From the NCBI GenBank assembly GCA_963693085.1, contig OY856414.1, forward strand, positions 264,191,001-264,255,000: DNA of 64,000 nucleotides, written 5' to 3'. The position numbers and the translations under genes were made by a program. Source of the stretch: Alisma plantago-aquatica (taxonomy: Eukaryota; Streptophyta; Magnoliopsida; Alismatales; Alismataceae). The notes beneath the pieces were generated by a model that saw only the letters and a list, made by a program, of their open reading frames with translations, ran no database searches and was not told where the DNA came from. Each line of letters opens with the position of its first letter. The first letter of the stretch is position 1. Positions 25,735 to 35,692 of the stretch are shown here, piece by piece.

Positions 25735-26378
25735 TCTGCTGTATAATCTTGGCATGTAATAACTTGTTATAGTGTGTTGTGTGACGATGGTCTATTACAA
25801 CATGTAGCTATTACAACATGTCATCACATGTTGTGTGATAATGGTATATTACAATGGGTTAGTTAATTTGGTGTAATGGTGGTCTATTACAATGATTTGT
25901 TATGTGTGGATATTACAACAAGTCACAACATGTTGTGTAAATATAATATATAACAACAGGTTGGAGTCTGTTGTGTGATCTTGGTATATAACAATGAGTT
26001 TCAATATGTTGTATTATCGTGGTCTATTACAATATGTACCAAATACAACAAGTGAAGACCTTTTGTGTAATTAGTACATATTACAACGGGTCGGTCTATG
26101 TTGTGTAATGATGGTCTATTACAACATGTGACTATTACAACGGGTCACAATATGTTGTGTAATTAACATCTTTTACAATAGGTTTGATTATGTTGTGATA
26201 CTATAGCCTATTACAACACTTTAGCACATGTTGTAGTATCCCCCTATACTACAACAAGTTTGACATGTTGTAAATGACTTGTATTGTATAAAATATACAA
26301 TATACAACATGAAAATAGACTTGTTGTGTTAAAATTTGCTAACTACAACACAATCATCAGAATTGTTGTCTATCTCTC
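25735..26378. repeat. CACTA subterminal repeats, right
   Basis: About fifteen copies of ATTACAACATGT/ACATGTTGTGT-type motifs in both orientations, matching the left array. They lie at the promoter side of the element in gene orientation. Confidence 0.85.
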
Positions 26379-26406
26379 ATTGTAAAAAGCATTTTCTGTA
26401 GTAGTG
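26379..26406. repeat. CACTA terminal inverted repeat, right
   Basis: It ends TTTTCTGTAGTAGTG and is followed by the TGT duplication (26407-26409) and then by 5' LTR sequence of element C. Confidence 0.95.
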
Positions 26407-28024
26407 TGTGGAGCTAGCCACTACGTGGCTAGTGGTGATTTGTAGAAGCCAATCCGCATGGAAAAAAGAAAAGAAACTGAAAAGCTGACGTGGCGGCCAG
26501 TGAATGGCCCAAAAGGTAATTTATTTGAAAATTCATAATTAATTAGTGTTAGCTCCGATTAGGATGACCAATATATAAAAATTGATCAGGAGAACATGAG
26601 AAATTAAATACAAATGGTTTTAGAGCCTGAATGTGATCATATTTCTAAAAGTGCCGAAAGATACAATCTTTAATGCTTTCATGAGTAAGAAACCCTAATT
26701 TGATGTTATATGAAATTGACATGATTAATATGGATAATCAATGAGCATATTAACCTGTTGATAATAAAAATATGTTTTGAGTGTCTAAGTAGATAATCCA
26801 TGGGTTAAATAGCTTAATTTAGGGTTTTGATACGGTAATATGTATTAATGGGCTTAGAAACCCTAATCTAAGCCTTAATGGTTTCTAATGTGGTATATTT
26901 CGATATTCATCATATGGAAGTGATACTAAGTGGATCCTAAGCCTATTAGGAAGATGTTAATGAGATAATTAGGGTTTGCACCTAGTTTTGATGTTTTAGG
27001 GTTTTAGTAGTTTAATGGTGAAAAGTTGTAGATAAACCCTAATGAAACTGTAATCTAGATTAGAAACCCTAAGAAGCAATTTCAAGACAATTAGATAGAT
27101 TCTTAATAAGTATGTAGTAAATAGGTTACATATGCTTTTCAGAATTCTTTAATAGTGTGGTTGAATTGCTTGCTTGGATTGGATTGCTTGATTGGAATTG
27201 CTTATTTCTTGTGAAATCTACTGATCAGGTATGTGGTTAATTATGAGTACACACATTATGTTTCTTGATGTTTCTCGAGGATTTATTGATTGCATTGAAA
27301 CTAAACTATTCGGATGTTTCATTACTTCAATCTTTAAAGTGACTATGTGTATAAAAATTTAAGTATATGTGTGCCTGTCTCAAACCTACATACCATCTCT
27401 GGTTGTATGATGCAAGACCAAGCCCCGGAGGGAAGGTCTGAAGTGGTCAAGCCCCAGAGGGAAGACAACTGGGCACCTAGAGAAGTGACCCCAGGAACCA
27501 AGATCATGATGGAGAAGGTGGCCTTAAGTCCCTTGCGAGGACTAAACCCTAAGAGAGGGTATCCCAGAGTTTGTGTAAAAGAGGTTGAGAAGTTGCATTG
27601 AAAATGTAAATTTGGCATTGTTAACAACTACTTGATATGAATAGATTGTTATAGCCTAATTGTAATGTTTTGTTTGTCACCACATACCAGTATATTCATT
27701 TATAATGACCGACATTTTGTTTGTCGGTGTTTTAGGAAGTATCTGAAATTGGACAAACAGTGAAGTGGAACTTGTTAAAGATTAAAGTTAAATATACTAA
27801 GGAGGATTAACTAGATAGATTTCTACTACGGGTAGAAGTCATGGTTACCTATTTTTGGAAGGTATGTAAAAGTAAATTTTATTCCATCTTTCTAGTTTAG
27901 TTTTTTGTAGAATTTGATAATTATTTCTGATTAATTGCTAAAACATTGATCCTATTTTTGGGATAACGCCTCCGACCTCTTGGTCTCCATTGATTTGGGG
28001 TTATCGGGAAGCGGGGCCATTAGA

Positions 28025-28040
28025 ATTGGTATTAGGTCGA
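28025..28040 (+). other. Primer binding site of element C (degenerate)
   Basis: ATTGGTATTAGGTCGA directly follows the 5' LTR and differs by a few changes from the initiator tRNA-Met site ATTGGTATCAGAGCGG common in plant LTR elements. Confidence 0.7.
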
Positions 28041-28702
28041 TGATTTTCCATTTAATCTCTAATAATTATTAAATTTTACAAACTCTTTAGAACCCAAGGG
28101 AGTTATTAGAGCATTTTCCAATGATGTAGGTGTCTAGAAAAGGATCATAATCTGGGGCCTGGTAAGATTTTCCTCTACCCCGCTAGTCAGTCTATGAGGA
28201 CTCCCGGATTTTGTGTGACTGCCTGGCCAAAATTGGAGGTTTTGACTCAAAGTAAGATACCTCTAGGACTCTCTCATTTGTCTTCTTCCCTACTCAACCC
28301 TAATTCATATAGGATTCTAAGTGCTTAGGGTTTCTCTCTCTCCACACCCTTCCTATGTTTGGGATAAGATTAATAAGAATTAAGGAATCCTCCAACAAAT
28401 AATGAAAAGCATGTAAACAAGATGTCATGGACATAAGTTTTAATAGTTTAAGCGCAAACTAAAGATTTAGTTACATTCTTAGGTTGCATGGCGTGTGTTG
28501 TCATGCCCTCAAGAGAGCTTTGAGGATAGACCATCTTGTAGGGGGATGAGGAGAGAGTTAGCCTTGGAGGCAGAGGCCTCCAAGAAGAGGTACATACCAG
28601 ATGCATCCTCTGAGGATGATGCTAACCCTAACCCTAAGTGGAAGTTAGAGAAAGAGATGACAGGATGAGTTGGATATCATAGTTGAGTATGCATGTATGT
28701 AC
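28041..28702 (+). pseudogene. Element C leader and gag region, 5' part, decayed
   Basis: Internal sequence of gypsy C between the primer binding site and the composite insertion. No frame is open throughout. A short coherent stretch near 28555-28670 reads EASKKRYIPDASSEDD, the acidic/basic type seen in gag proteins, but this is too little to name a domain. Confidence 0.4.
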
Positions 28703-29763
28703 TGTTGGCTAAATGGACATCTGTAAATCCCTTTGTTTTGATAATGACAAACATTTCATTCTTGTTGATCTAACATGCTACTTGAGTGTTGCAGGAATGA
28801 CAAAGCACTAGGGAATCTATATGCTTGAATGATTGTAAATGTCATGAAATGTAATCAATTGTAAACTTGTACACATATATAATGTACAAGTACTTAGAAT
28901 TCATGTAAATCAAGCGTTAGATATTTCCTAGCTAAACACCACATTTAGATAGGTCATCTCCTTCAATAGTGTCACATATGCACACTCATACACACACTTA
29001 ATGTCTTTATTTGAAACATTGAAACATTGAAACATGGTCTATCTCGGTTGACAAAATCCTCGACTGAGACACTCTCGGTCGACAAACTTCTTGACCGAGA
29101 AAGATCCAAGTAGCCGTTATACACAGCTGACAAGGTAGTTGGCAGTTGGAGATAAACGTTGCAAACACTTGATCCAGAGAGCCTGTCGGTCGACAAAATG
29201 TCGACCGAGTAGGTGTCTCGGTCGACCATTTCTCGACTGAGATGGTCACTGACAGCAACTGCAGAATTAATTAACTAGCCGTTGTTAAAGCAATGAACTT
29301 ATATCTAACAGCTAGTTAAGCACTTAGAAACCCCTTGAAAGTGTCTAGAACGTCCTTAAGCACTTTTAGGACATTCCTATAAATAGGACATACCTTAGGA
29401 CACCTAAACTCACTTGATTCCACACTTGAGCAATCTTTGAGCATACATTTACATTGAGCAATCTGTTTGTGAGCAATTAAGCATATTGGCAACTAGCTAC
29501 TTCCTCTCCTAGCTCAAATTTCGTGTACTATAGGCTATCATCTCCTAATCCACAACAATCACAATTCCATACACATTGGTTAGGAGATCTACACGCTTGA
29601 TCTAGGCAAATCAAGCCTTGTGTTTCAAAGGATAAGTTGTAATTTCCATTTTCCTTTCTTGTTCACTATTATTGTTTGTACTCTCCTTGCTACTCCTAGG
29701 TTGGAGGCTGCGGATTGGAGAGGTTGGAAGATCTTCTTGGTGAAGAAGGGGACCTTGAAGTAG
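28703..29763 (+). mobile_element. LTR fragment, plus orientation
   Basis: It starts TGTTGGCTAAATGG and matches the complement of 31263 down to about 30211. It stops at the TTGAA/TTCAA quasi-palindrome, so about 360 bases of the LTR 3' part are missing. TATAAATA at 29378-29385 would be its TATA box. Several TCGGTCGA/TCGACCGA inverted motifs lie at 29039-29100 and 29185-29243. Confidence 0.85.
29378..29385 (+). promoter_or_regulatory. LTR TATA box
   Basis: TATAAATAGG, conserved in the inverted LTR (complement at 30589-30596) and in the related array LTRs, where it also precedes the transcribed part of the LTR. Confidence 0.65.
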
Positions 29764-29796
29764 TTCAAGGTCCCCTTCTTCACCAAGAAGATCTTC
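29727..29796. repeat. Perfect 33-bp inverted repeat with 4-base loop
   Basis: Left arm 29727-29759 begins GAAGATCTTCTTGGTG and the right arm 29764-29796 is its exact complement; the loop is GTAG. In the complete LTR copy the same place reads TTGAACTACTTCAAG without the snap-back. This is the junction where the plus-oriented LTR folds back on itself. Confidence 0.95.
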
Positions 29797-29855
29797 AAGA
29801 CCCTAACCAGGTCTTGATGAATGGAGGTTGATGGTAATTACAACCGCAATAAAAA
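29797..29855 (+). other. Displaced leader/gag-start piece of the composite element
   Basis: CCCTAACCAGGTCTTGATGA and the following ATTACAACCGCAAT match the minus-strand leader and gag start near 35575-35625, but in opposite orientation. It joins the snap-back copy at a CTTCAAG overlap and the inverted LTR at an AAAAA overlap. Confidence 0.8.
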
Positions 29856-31263
29856 CACTAGAGGGGGGGTGAATAGAGTTTTTAAATTATTTTAACAATT
29901 ATTTAACTCAAACAACCACAATTGAAAATGGAAGAAGGAGACAAGTGTTTAGAGTGGTTCCAATCTTAGCAAATACTAAGATTGTCAGTCCACTACCCGG
30001 TTGCTTACCCAACCGGGATTTTGAAAGTATTAATTTTATTACCTTCACAAGGATTTACACAAAATACAATACTTTCTTACAACCCTTGAACAACCTTCAC
30101 TTGAAGTAGATGCGCCAACCCGAGGTAGCCTTCTTCAAGTAACTCCAAGCTCCCCCTTGAAGTAGCCTTCCTCTTTAGAAGTAACCTCCCGTTGCACCAG
30201 CCTTCTTGAAGTAGTTCAAGGTCCCCTTCTTCACCAAGAAGATCTTCCAACCTCTCCAATCCGCAGCCTCCAACCTAGGAGTAGCAAGGAGAGTACAAAC
30301 AATAATAGTGAACAAGAAAGGAAAATGGAAATTACAACTTATCCTTTGAAGCACAAGGCTTGATTTGCCTAGATCAAGCGTGTAGATCTCCTAACCAATG
30401 TGTATGGAATTGTGATTGCTGTGGATTAGGATATGATAGCCTATAGTACACGAAATTTGAGCTAGGAGAGGAAGTAGCTAGTTGCCAATATGCTTAATTG
30501 CTCACAAACAGATTGCTCAATGTAAATGTATGCTCAAAGATTGCTCAAGTGTGGAATCAAGTGAGTTTCGGTGTCCTAAGGCATGTCCTATTTATAGGAA
30601 TGTCCTACAAGTGCTTAAGGACGTTCTAGACACTTTCAAGGGGTTTCTAAGTGCTTAACTAGCCGTTAGATATAAGTTAGTTTCTTTAACAACAGCTAGT
30701 TAATTAATTCTGTAGTTGCTGTCAGAGACCATCTCGGTCGAGAAATGGTCGACCGAGACACCTACTCGGTCGACGTTTTGTCGACCGACAGGCTCTCTGG
30801 ATCAAGTGTTTGCAACGTTTATCTCCAACTACCAACTACCTTGTCAGTTGTGTCTAACGGCTACTTGGATCTTTCTCGGTCGAGAAGTTTGTCGACCGAG
30901 AGTGTCTCGGTCGAGGATTTTGTCAACCGAGATAGACCCTGTTTCAATGTTTCAAATAAAGACATTAAGTGTGTGTATGAGTGTGCATATGTGACACTAT
31001 TGAAGGAGATGACCTATCTAAATGTGGTGTTTAGCTAGGAAAGATCTAACGCTTGATTTACATGAAGTCTAAGTACTTGTACATTATATATTTGTACAAG
31101 TTTACAATTGATTACATTTCATGACATTTACAATCATTCAAGCATATAGATTCCCTAGTGCTTTGTCATTCCTGCAACACTCAAGTAGCACGTTAGATCA
31201 ACAAGAATGAAATGTTTGTCATTATCAAAACAAAGGGATTTACAGATGTCCATTTAGCCAACA
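29851..31263 (-). mobile_element. 3' LTR of the composite element, minus orientation
   Basis: About 1413 bases, starting (minus strand) with TGTTGGCTAAATGG next to a polypurine tract and ending in CCCCCCCTCTAGTGTTTTT; the terminal CA has been replaced at the junction. The segment 30100-30240 holds AAGTAG-containing imperfect repeats. TCGGTCGA-type hairpins lie at 30731-30790 and 30882-30933. Confidence 0.88.
30589..30596 (-). promoter_or_regulatory. LTR TATA box
   Basis: TATAAATA on the minus strand, followed by GGACATGCC. It occupies the same position as in the plus-oriented LTR piece. Confidence 0.65.
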
Positions 31264-31277
31264 ATCTCCCCCTTTTT
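31264..31277 (-). other. Polypurine tract of the composite element
   Basis: The minus strand reads AAAAAGGGGGAGAT directly before the LTR start TGTTGG. The same tract precedes the array LTRs at 49642 and 55296. Confidence 0.85.
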
Positions 31278-31978
31278 GAAGATGACAAACATTTCCTAAA
31301 TATAAAATAAGAAAATATAAAACATGTGAATTTCATACCTGAAGATTACCTTTGTAAATTTCTTCTCTTGTTTATAAAATGTGTGCTTATTATTCCCCAT
31401 GAAGTATGGAACATGAAATCCAATTCTTTAGGGAATATATCAACTTTCAATGTAAAGCCAAGAGTTTGTTTATGAAACTCATTGATTAAGTTTTGCATTT
31501 ATATTTATTTCTCCCCCTTTGTCATTTCAAAAAGATATCCGATTAAGAACAAATATTATATGAAAATTATTGCTCCCCCTTAAATAAATATCCTTCTTCA
31601 ATAGATGGTCAATTTAGCCACAATTTTAAATTTCAGGTATTTGCAAAGATTTCATCCTTTTTGATTTATGACATATTTATTACTCCCCTTACTTTGTATG
31701 CTCTACTAGAATAGTCTTATAAGCCATGTTCAAATGATGCCATAGAGGAATATCCATTATAATCAATAAAGATAACCAATTCATTAGAATCATGGAATTA
31801 TTACAATCATGCAAAGATAACCAAGTCATGTAAAGATAACCATTCATTACAATCATGCAAAGATAACCATTTTATTACAACTAATACAACAGACACTGAA
31901 AATCTCACTGGAAAGACTTAAGTATTACATCAATATCAGGGTCTTTTCCAAGAAATGGCTCAGCTCCATAATACTTGA
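31278..31978. other. Composite element, 3' non-coding part
   Basis: AT-rich, pyrimidine-rich DNA between the extra ORF and the polypurine tract. Repeats of CCATTCATTACAATCATGCA-type units are seen at about 31790-31880. No frame of note. Confidence 0.5.
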
Positions 31979-33274
31979 CTAAAGTTTGCCACTCCAAAGC
32001 ACCTGTCTTGTTAAGGCATATGCTTCCAAGAAGGTAGGAACACGATCAAAGCGGAAATGAACAGCAATGTCTTGTAATTGTATTGAGGAAAACTGAGTAT
32101 GTGTGAGATCTGTAGATGGTGGAGGTGGAGTTTGGTAGTAGTTGTAAGATGGATTATATGGGTTGAGCATGCCAGGATTTAAAGAATAAGGATATTCATC
32201 TGGTTGATTTGGAGAGAGGGTTTGCATCCTTTGATTTAGGTAGGTCATGGCATGATGGCTATAATCTAATTGTCTACTTAGATGATATTGTGACCCAGCA
32301 ACAGAGGTTAGGGTGTTTTGGATGGGATCATAGGATGGGTTGGTAGGAGGAGGTGGTGGTGGTATATCTTGACTAGATGTCTCACCTTCCGTCCTAGCCC
32401 TCTTGTGACCGAAATCAATTCCCATCTTTTCTACTGTGTTTTTGCTTATTTTTTGTGGTCTTCTTTCCCATGTGTACCCCATGTCCTAAATTTTTGTCTT
32501 AAGAAAGTGTTGAGTGATTTGGCATACAAAATCAGCATATGGGGGATTGCCAGAAAACTCAAGCATGTTCTTAAGGATTATGCGGATAAAATTTATGGGA
32601 ATACGTTTGATAATGGCATAAATTAGACACATGCGAAAAATAGGGACTTCAGACTTGTTTGCTCTAGGATGTATGTTTGTGGAAACAATAAGGTTGACAA
32701 TCCTAGCTGCAGGTTTGAGATTAATGGCATAGTAGGTACCCCTATCTTCATGACAAGTTGTATTAGATTGAAAAATGGCTCGTTTAATGTCACTAAGACT
32801 GACGGTATTATCACCTTGGGAAAATGTATTGAGTGGATTTCCAGTGGTAAGGTCAAGAGTGTCTTGATATTCATCTAAGTCGATGTTGAGCATGTCAAGA
32901 ATATCCTCCTCAGTAAATCGAAAGCTATGCCCATTGACCATAGAGTAGAAGAAGTTATTTTCATTTTTGGAATGGGAGATTAGGTTTGCATAGAACTCAT
33001 TTACCACTTTGGAAGAGTAGGAAGGGAAGGAAGGATTAAGAAATTCTTTCAAATTTTGCACCTCAAAAAGATCCTCCAGGTCGACGATGCTGAGGAAGTC
33101 CATGACGTCAACCGGCTGTCGTGGAAGAGGAGTTTTGGAGGAGAGCCTGAGATAGCGATCACTAGCATCTACGTCGACGAAGGGGATGTCGTTGATGATC
33201 GTCAATGGTGGAGTAGCCGCCCTTTCTTTCCTGCTAGCAACTTTCTTCTTTCCACGTGTTGATGATGAAGCCAT
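31979..33274 (-). pseudogene. Extra ORF with plant-transposon-protein (Transposase_32-like) domain
   Basis: One frame of about 432 codons, interrupted by a single TAG (32486-32488). It starts MASSSTRGKKKVASRKERAA, a basic N-terminus. The middle part (VVNEFYANL, then VNGHSFRFTEEDILDMLNID, then VPIFRMCLIYAIIKRIPIN) has the pattern of the putative plant transposon protein family often found as an additional ORF in plant LTR elements. The part after the stop is Pro/Tyr/Asn-rich (IPPPPPPTNP). It occupies the place where pol would lie. Its role is unknown. Confidence 0.7.
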
Positions 33275-33424
33275 TTCTTATCTTTAAGGTGGAGAAGAAG
33301 TAAGAAAGTCTTAGAGATGGAAAGGCTAAAGAGTTGCACACAAATGCACTAGAAGGAAGCCAAGGAAGTAAGAATGTGAAGGTGTAATACAATGACCCAT
33401 TTTTGGTCCTTTTTATAGCAATCC

Positions 33425-33715
33425 TGTAAACTGGTCGGTCAACAAATTGTCGACCGACGACCGACAACGGTCATATCCTAGGCGCGCCACTCGGTCGCCC
33501 AACGGTCGACCGGCAACAACTATTTTCAAACGGTCAGATTCCAACGGTCAATTCTCGGTCGAACAATTGTCGACCGACATCGGCTCGGTCGAATAATTGT
33601 CGACCGGAAGTGTGTCTGATGTAATTTTTATTTGAGATCTGTCAGTCGAAAGAGATAGGCTGACCGAGATGTTTTCGGTCGAAGAATTCGTCGACCGACA
33701 AACTTTCTGTGAATG
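33425..33715. repeat. Cluster of TCGGTCGA/TCGACCGA inverted repeats
   Basis: At least five short hairpins, such as CGGTCGAACAATTGTCGACC, lie in tandem on the 5' side of the extra ORF. Each has an 8-12 bp stem built on GGTCGA/TCGACC and a loop of about 4-10 bases. A further pair lies at 34449-34508. The same motif occurs in the LTRs of this element and in the gag-only array. Confidence 0.8.
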
Positions 33716-34694
33716 ATTTTTTAAGCTGATTTTTAATGTTAATGATAGACTGAATTTGTAGAGCATATATATTTTCTAAGGGAGTAATATTGTGATTATT
33801 ATCAATATTTGGACAATTTTGTGATCATAAATTAATTTTTCTCACAATTTTTATATAGAAAATGATATTCAAATAAGTATTGTGCCAAACTTATTTTAGG
33901 TCGACTTTGACTACGACCATAGCGCCCCTTGGTCAAGCTTGATTTTAACCAAGAGGCAATTTTGGGTGATACTCAATATGAAGATTTCCGTTTGTAATTC
34001 TCCTAGAATATTTATATAAGCTTTGTTGTAGGTACATAAATATCAAATTCTATTTCTTCTTGTACCCTTGTTTTCATGTAAGATTCTCCAAGAAAATATA
34101 TATCCTTGAAAGAAATATCTCACGTTCTTAAATTGAGAAATTTTTTTATCTTATGTGTTGCAATCCTTAAAGTTCTTTTTCATATCACAAATGAATTATT
34201 TTGCTTGCCAATGTGTCATCAAGGATCCATGCATACAATAATCATTTTCTATCATTTTTATGAGCTGAATAGTGAAAGCATGTCCACAATGAACAACATA
34301 TAATAACGATTTCATAAAATACAGTGATCATTTATACTAGATGTCATAACACATGATGGTCTTCAACTTGTAAGATCAGTCATTAACAATAAATCGATAG
34401 CAATTTGATCAATTTGAAAACACATTCAGCAGATCTATCAGGGACTGGATCGGTCGACTATGTCTTCGACCGACTGTCTTTCTCGGTCGACAGATTCTCG
34501 ACCGAGAAAGGTTCTGTACTATTTCAGAGCTGTTTTCAGTAAGTAAATCAGAATTGTTTTTGTAGTTTTAAAGGAATTATATATTAAATGTTTAAATACT
34601 TGAATTAATTTTTTATGCCACTATGTTGAGTTGAGATAGACATAGAAATATGCAACTAAGGTCCTTGGTCATATCTCAACTTAATTCTGTTCAT
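33716..34694. other. Composite element, between gag and extra ORF
   Basis: AT-rich non-coding DNA where a full copia element would carry protease, integrase and reverse transcriptase. None of their motifs is seen on either strand. The only structured part is the hairpin pair at 34449-34508. Confidence 0.5.
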
Positions 34695-35603
34695 TTAGTT
34701 TGGAGGTTTTGGAACCCAAACTAACTCGACATCCTTTTTCTTATAAGGACATGAAAAGGAATAGTGACCAAGGCGTAAATAATAATGACAACATATAGAA
34801 TTAACCTCATATCTCTTTCTATGATTTTGGTCTAGGTTGTTCTTGGGTATATTTGTATTTGTGCCTTTAGGTATATATATAGATTGATGTGTTTGTGTCT
34901 TTCTCCAACTAGGTTTATGATAAGATTTTCCCTTATGCTTGTAACCTAGTCCTCTCCTTCCAAATTGATGGTAGGAATCATTTAAGATTTGATCAAGAAT
35001 GCCATTATTATTTAGACTACTAACTTTTTGTTGTAACTTAGCAATCTCATCCATTCTCTTCTTGATATCTATCTTTGCTTGATCTAGATTAGATGATAAT
35101 GAATTTCTTTCTTTCACAATAGTATCATAATCTAGATGTGAGCACAAAACAAGTTGTTTTTGACGATCGTTCACTTGGTTTTGCAAATTTATCTTTTCTA
35201 GGGAAAGAAGATTGCAATTTGCCTCTATAGATTTTATCATAATATTATGATCTTCAATAATCTTTTTAAGATCTTCATTTTCAGAGGTAATAGCAAGAAG
35301 CTTAGCATGTAATTCATCATTTGTTTTATTAGCTTTCTTTAACTTCTTCTTGTACTCAATATATTTATTATGTGTCTCTTCAAGACTAGCAACTAGCTCT
35401 TCTTTAGATAAATCAAAAAGACTTACCTCTTCTTCCTCTTCACTTGTTGTAGCAATAAGACAATCTTTATGCTCATCTTCCTTCTTTGATTTCCATGGGC
35501 AACTAGATGTTGTGTGGCTCGTTCCTAAACACCAATTGCAACATGTTGTAGATTGGTCCAAGCTGCTCTTTTTATTGCGGTTGTAATTACCATCACCCTC
35601 CAT
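34695..35603 (-). CDS. Gag-like protein with zinc knuckle, lacking the N-terminal UBN2 region
   Basis: An intact frame of 302 codons on the minus strand starting MEGDGNYNRNKK a few bases after the primer binding site leader. A zinc knuckle CNWCLGTSHTTSSC (C-x2-C-x4-H-x4-C) lies at about residues 22-35, followed by an acidic segment, a long coiled coil (about 65-200) and a C-terminal second knuckle in which one Cys is Tyr (CHYYLRLGHYSFSC). Copia gags of this type normally begin with DUF4219/UBN2 domains, present in the array gags but absent here, so this is an internally deleted gag. It would coat element RNA in virus-like particles, if functional at all. Confidence 0.75.
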   Translation of the reverse strand: MEGDGNYNRNKKSSLDQSTTCCNWCLGTSHTTSSCPWKSKKEDEHKDCLIATTSEEEEEVSLFDLSKEELVASLEETHNKYIEYKKKLKKANKTNDELHAKLLAITSENEDLKKIIEDHNIMIKSIEANCNLLSLEKINLQNQVNDRQKQLVLCSHLDYDTIVKERNSLSSNLDQAKIDIKKRMDEIAKLQQKVSSLNNNGILDQILNDSYHQFGRRGLGYKHKGKSYHKPSWRKTQTHQSIYIPKGTNTNIPKNNLDQNHRKRYEVNSICCHYYLRLGHYSFSCPYKKKDVELVWVPKPPN

Positions 35604-35633
35604 TCTTCAAGACCTGGTTAGGGTTCCTTGAAG

Positions 35634-35648
35634 CCTGCTCTGATACCA
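35634..35648 (-). other. Primer binding site of the composite element
   Basis: The minus strand reads TGGTATCAGAGCAGG, complementary to the 3' end of initiator tRNA-Met, two bases after the LTR end CA. It establishes the minus orientation of the element. Confidence 0.9.
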
Positions 35649-35650
35649 AT

Positions 35651-35687
35651 TGAAAAACACTAGAGGGGGGGTGAATAGAGTTTTTAA
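35651..35687 (-). mobile_element. Truncated 5' LTR of the composite element
   Basis: Only the last 37 bases of the LTR remain (CCCCCCCTCTAGTGTTTTTC and the terminal A on the minus strand). Gypsy C sequence starts directly after, beginning with TGTAC. Confidence 0.85.
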
Positions 35688-35692
35688 TGTAC

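Larger units (their letters stand above)
12459..26406 (-). mobile_element. CACTA (En/Spm) DNA transposon, 13.9 kb
   Basis: The ends are inverted repeats of 28 bp with one mismatch, starting CACTACTACAGAAAA, and a 3-bp TGT duplication flanks the element. Both ends carry several hundred bases of short repeated ACAACATG/CATGTTGT motifs typical of CACTA subterminal regions. Two genes lie on the minus strand: a dead transposase (22582 to 19397) and a TNPA/Ulp1-type gene (19242 to 13404). In gene orientation the 5' end is at 26406. A small retroposon has inserted at 22929-23749. The element sits in the 5' LTR of gypsy C and is younger than it. Confidence 0.95.
7766..28024 (+). mobile_element. 5' LTR of element C (split into three pieces)
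   Basis: Pieces 7766-8452, 11833-12458 and 26410-28024 join into one LTR of about 2.9 kb that aligns end to end with the 3' LTR (39583-44742, less its own insertions). The gaps are solo LTR B and the CACTA element. A TATATATATGGGG promoter-like sequence lies near 12008-12020. The LTR ends at about 28024 in CATTAGA where the 3' LTR has GTTACA, so its terminal CA appears mutated; the boundary rests on the adjacent primer binding site. Confidence 0.85.
28703..35687 (-). mobile_element. Rearranged gag-only copia-like element with inverted LTRs
   Basis: Inserted in the internal region of gypsy C and flanked by TGTAC (28698-28702 and 35688-35692). From left to right: a plus-oriented LTR piece (28703-29763), a 33-bp snap-back copy, a short plus-oriented leader piece (about 29797-29855), a minus-oriented LTR (29851-31263), the internal region read on the minus strand (polypurine tract, an extra ORF, gag, primer binding site), and only 37 bases of the minus-strand 5' LTR (35651-35687). 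No protease, integrase or reverse transcriptase is present. The left outer end is a normal LTR TG; the right end is truncated. Confidence 0.8.

Noticed and set aside
28628..28645. Telomere-like CTAACCCTAACCCTAAG
   Set aside because: Only two to three units; AAACCCTAA words are common throughout these LTRs, so this is not a telomeric array.
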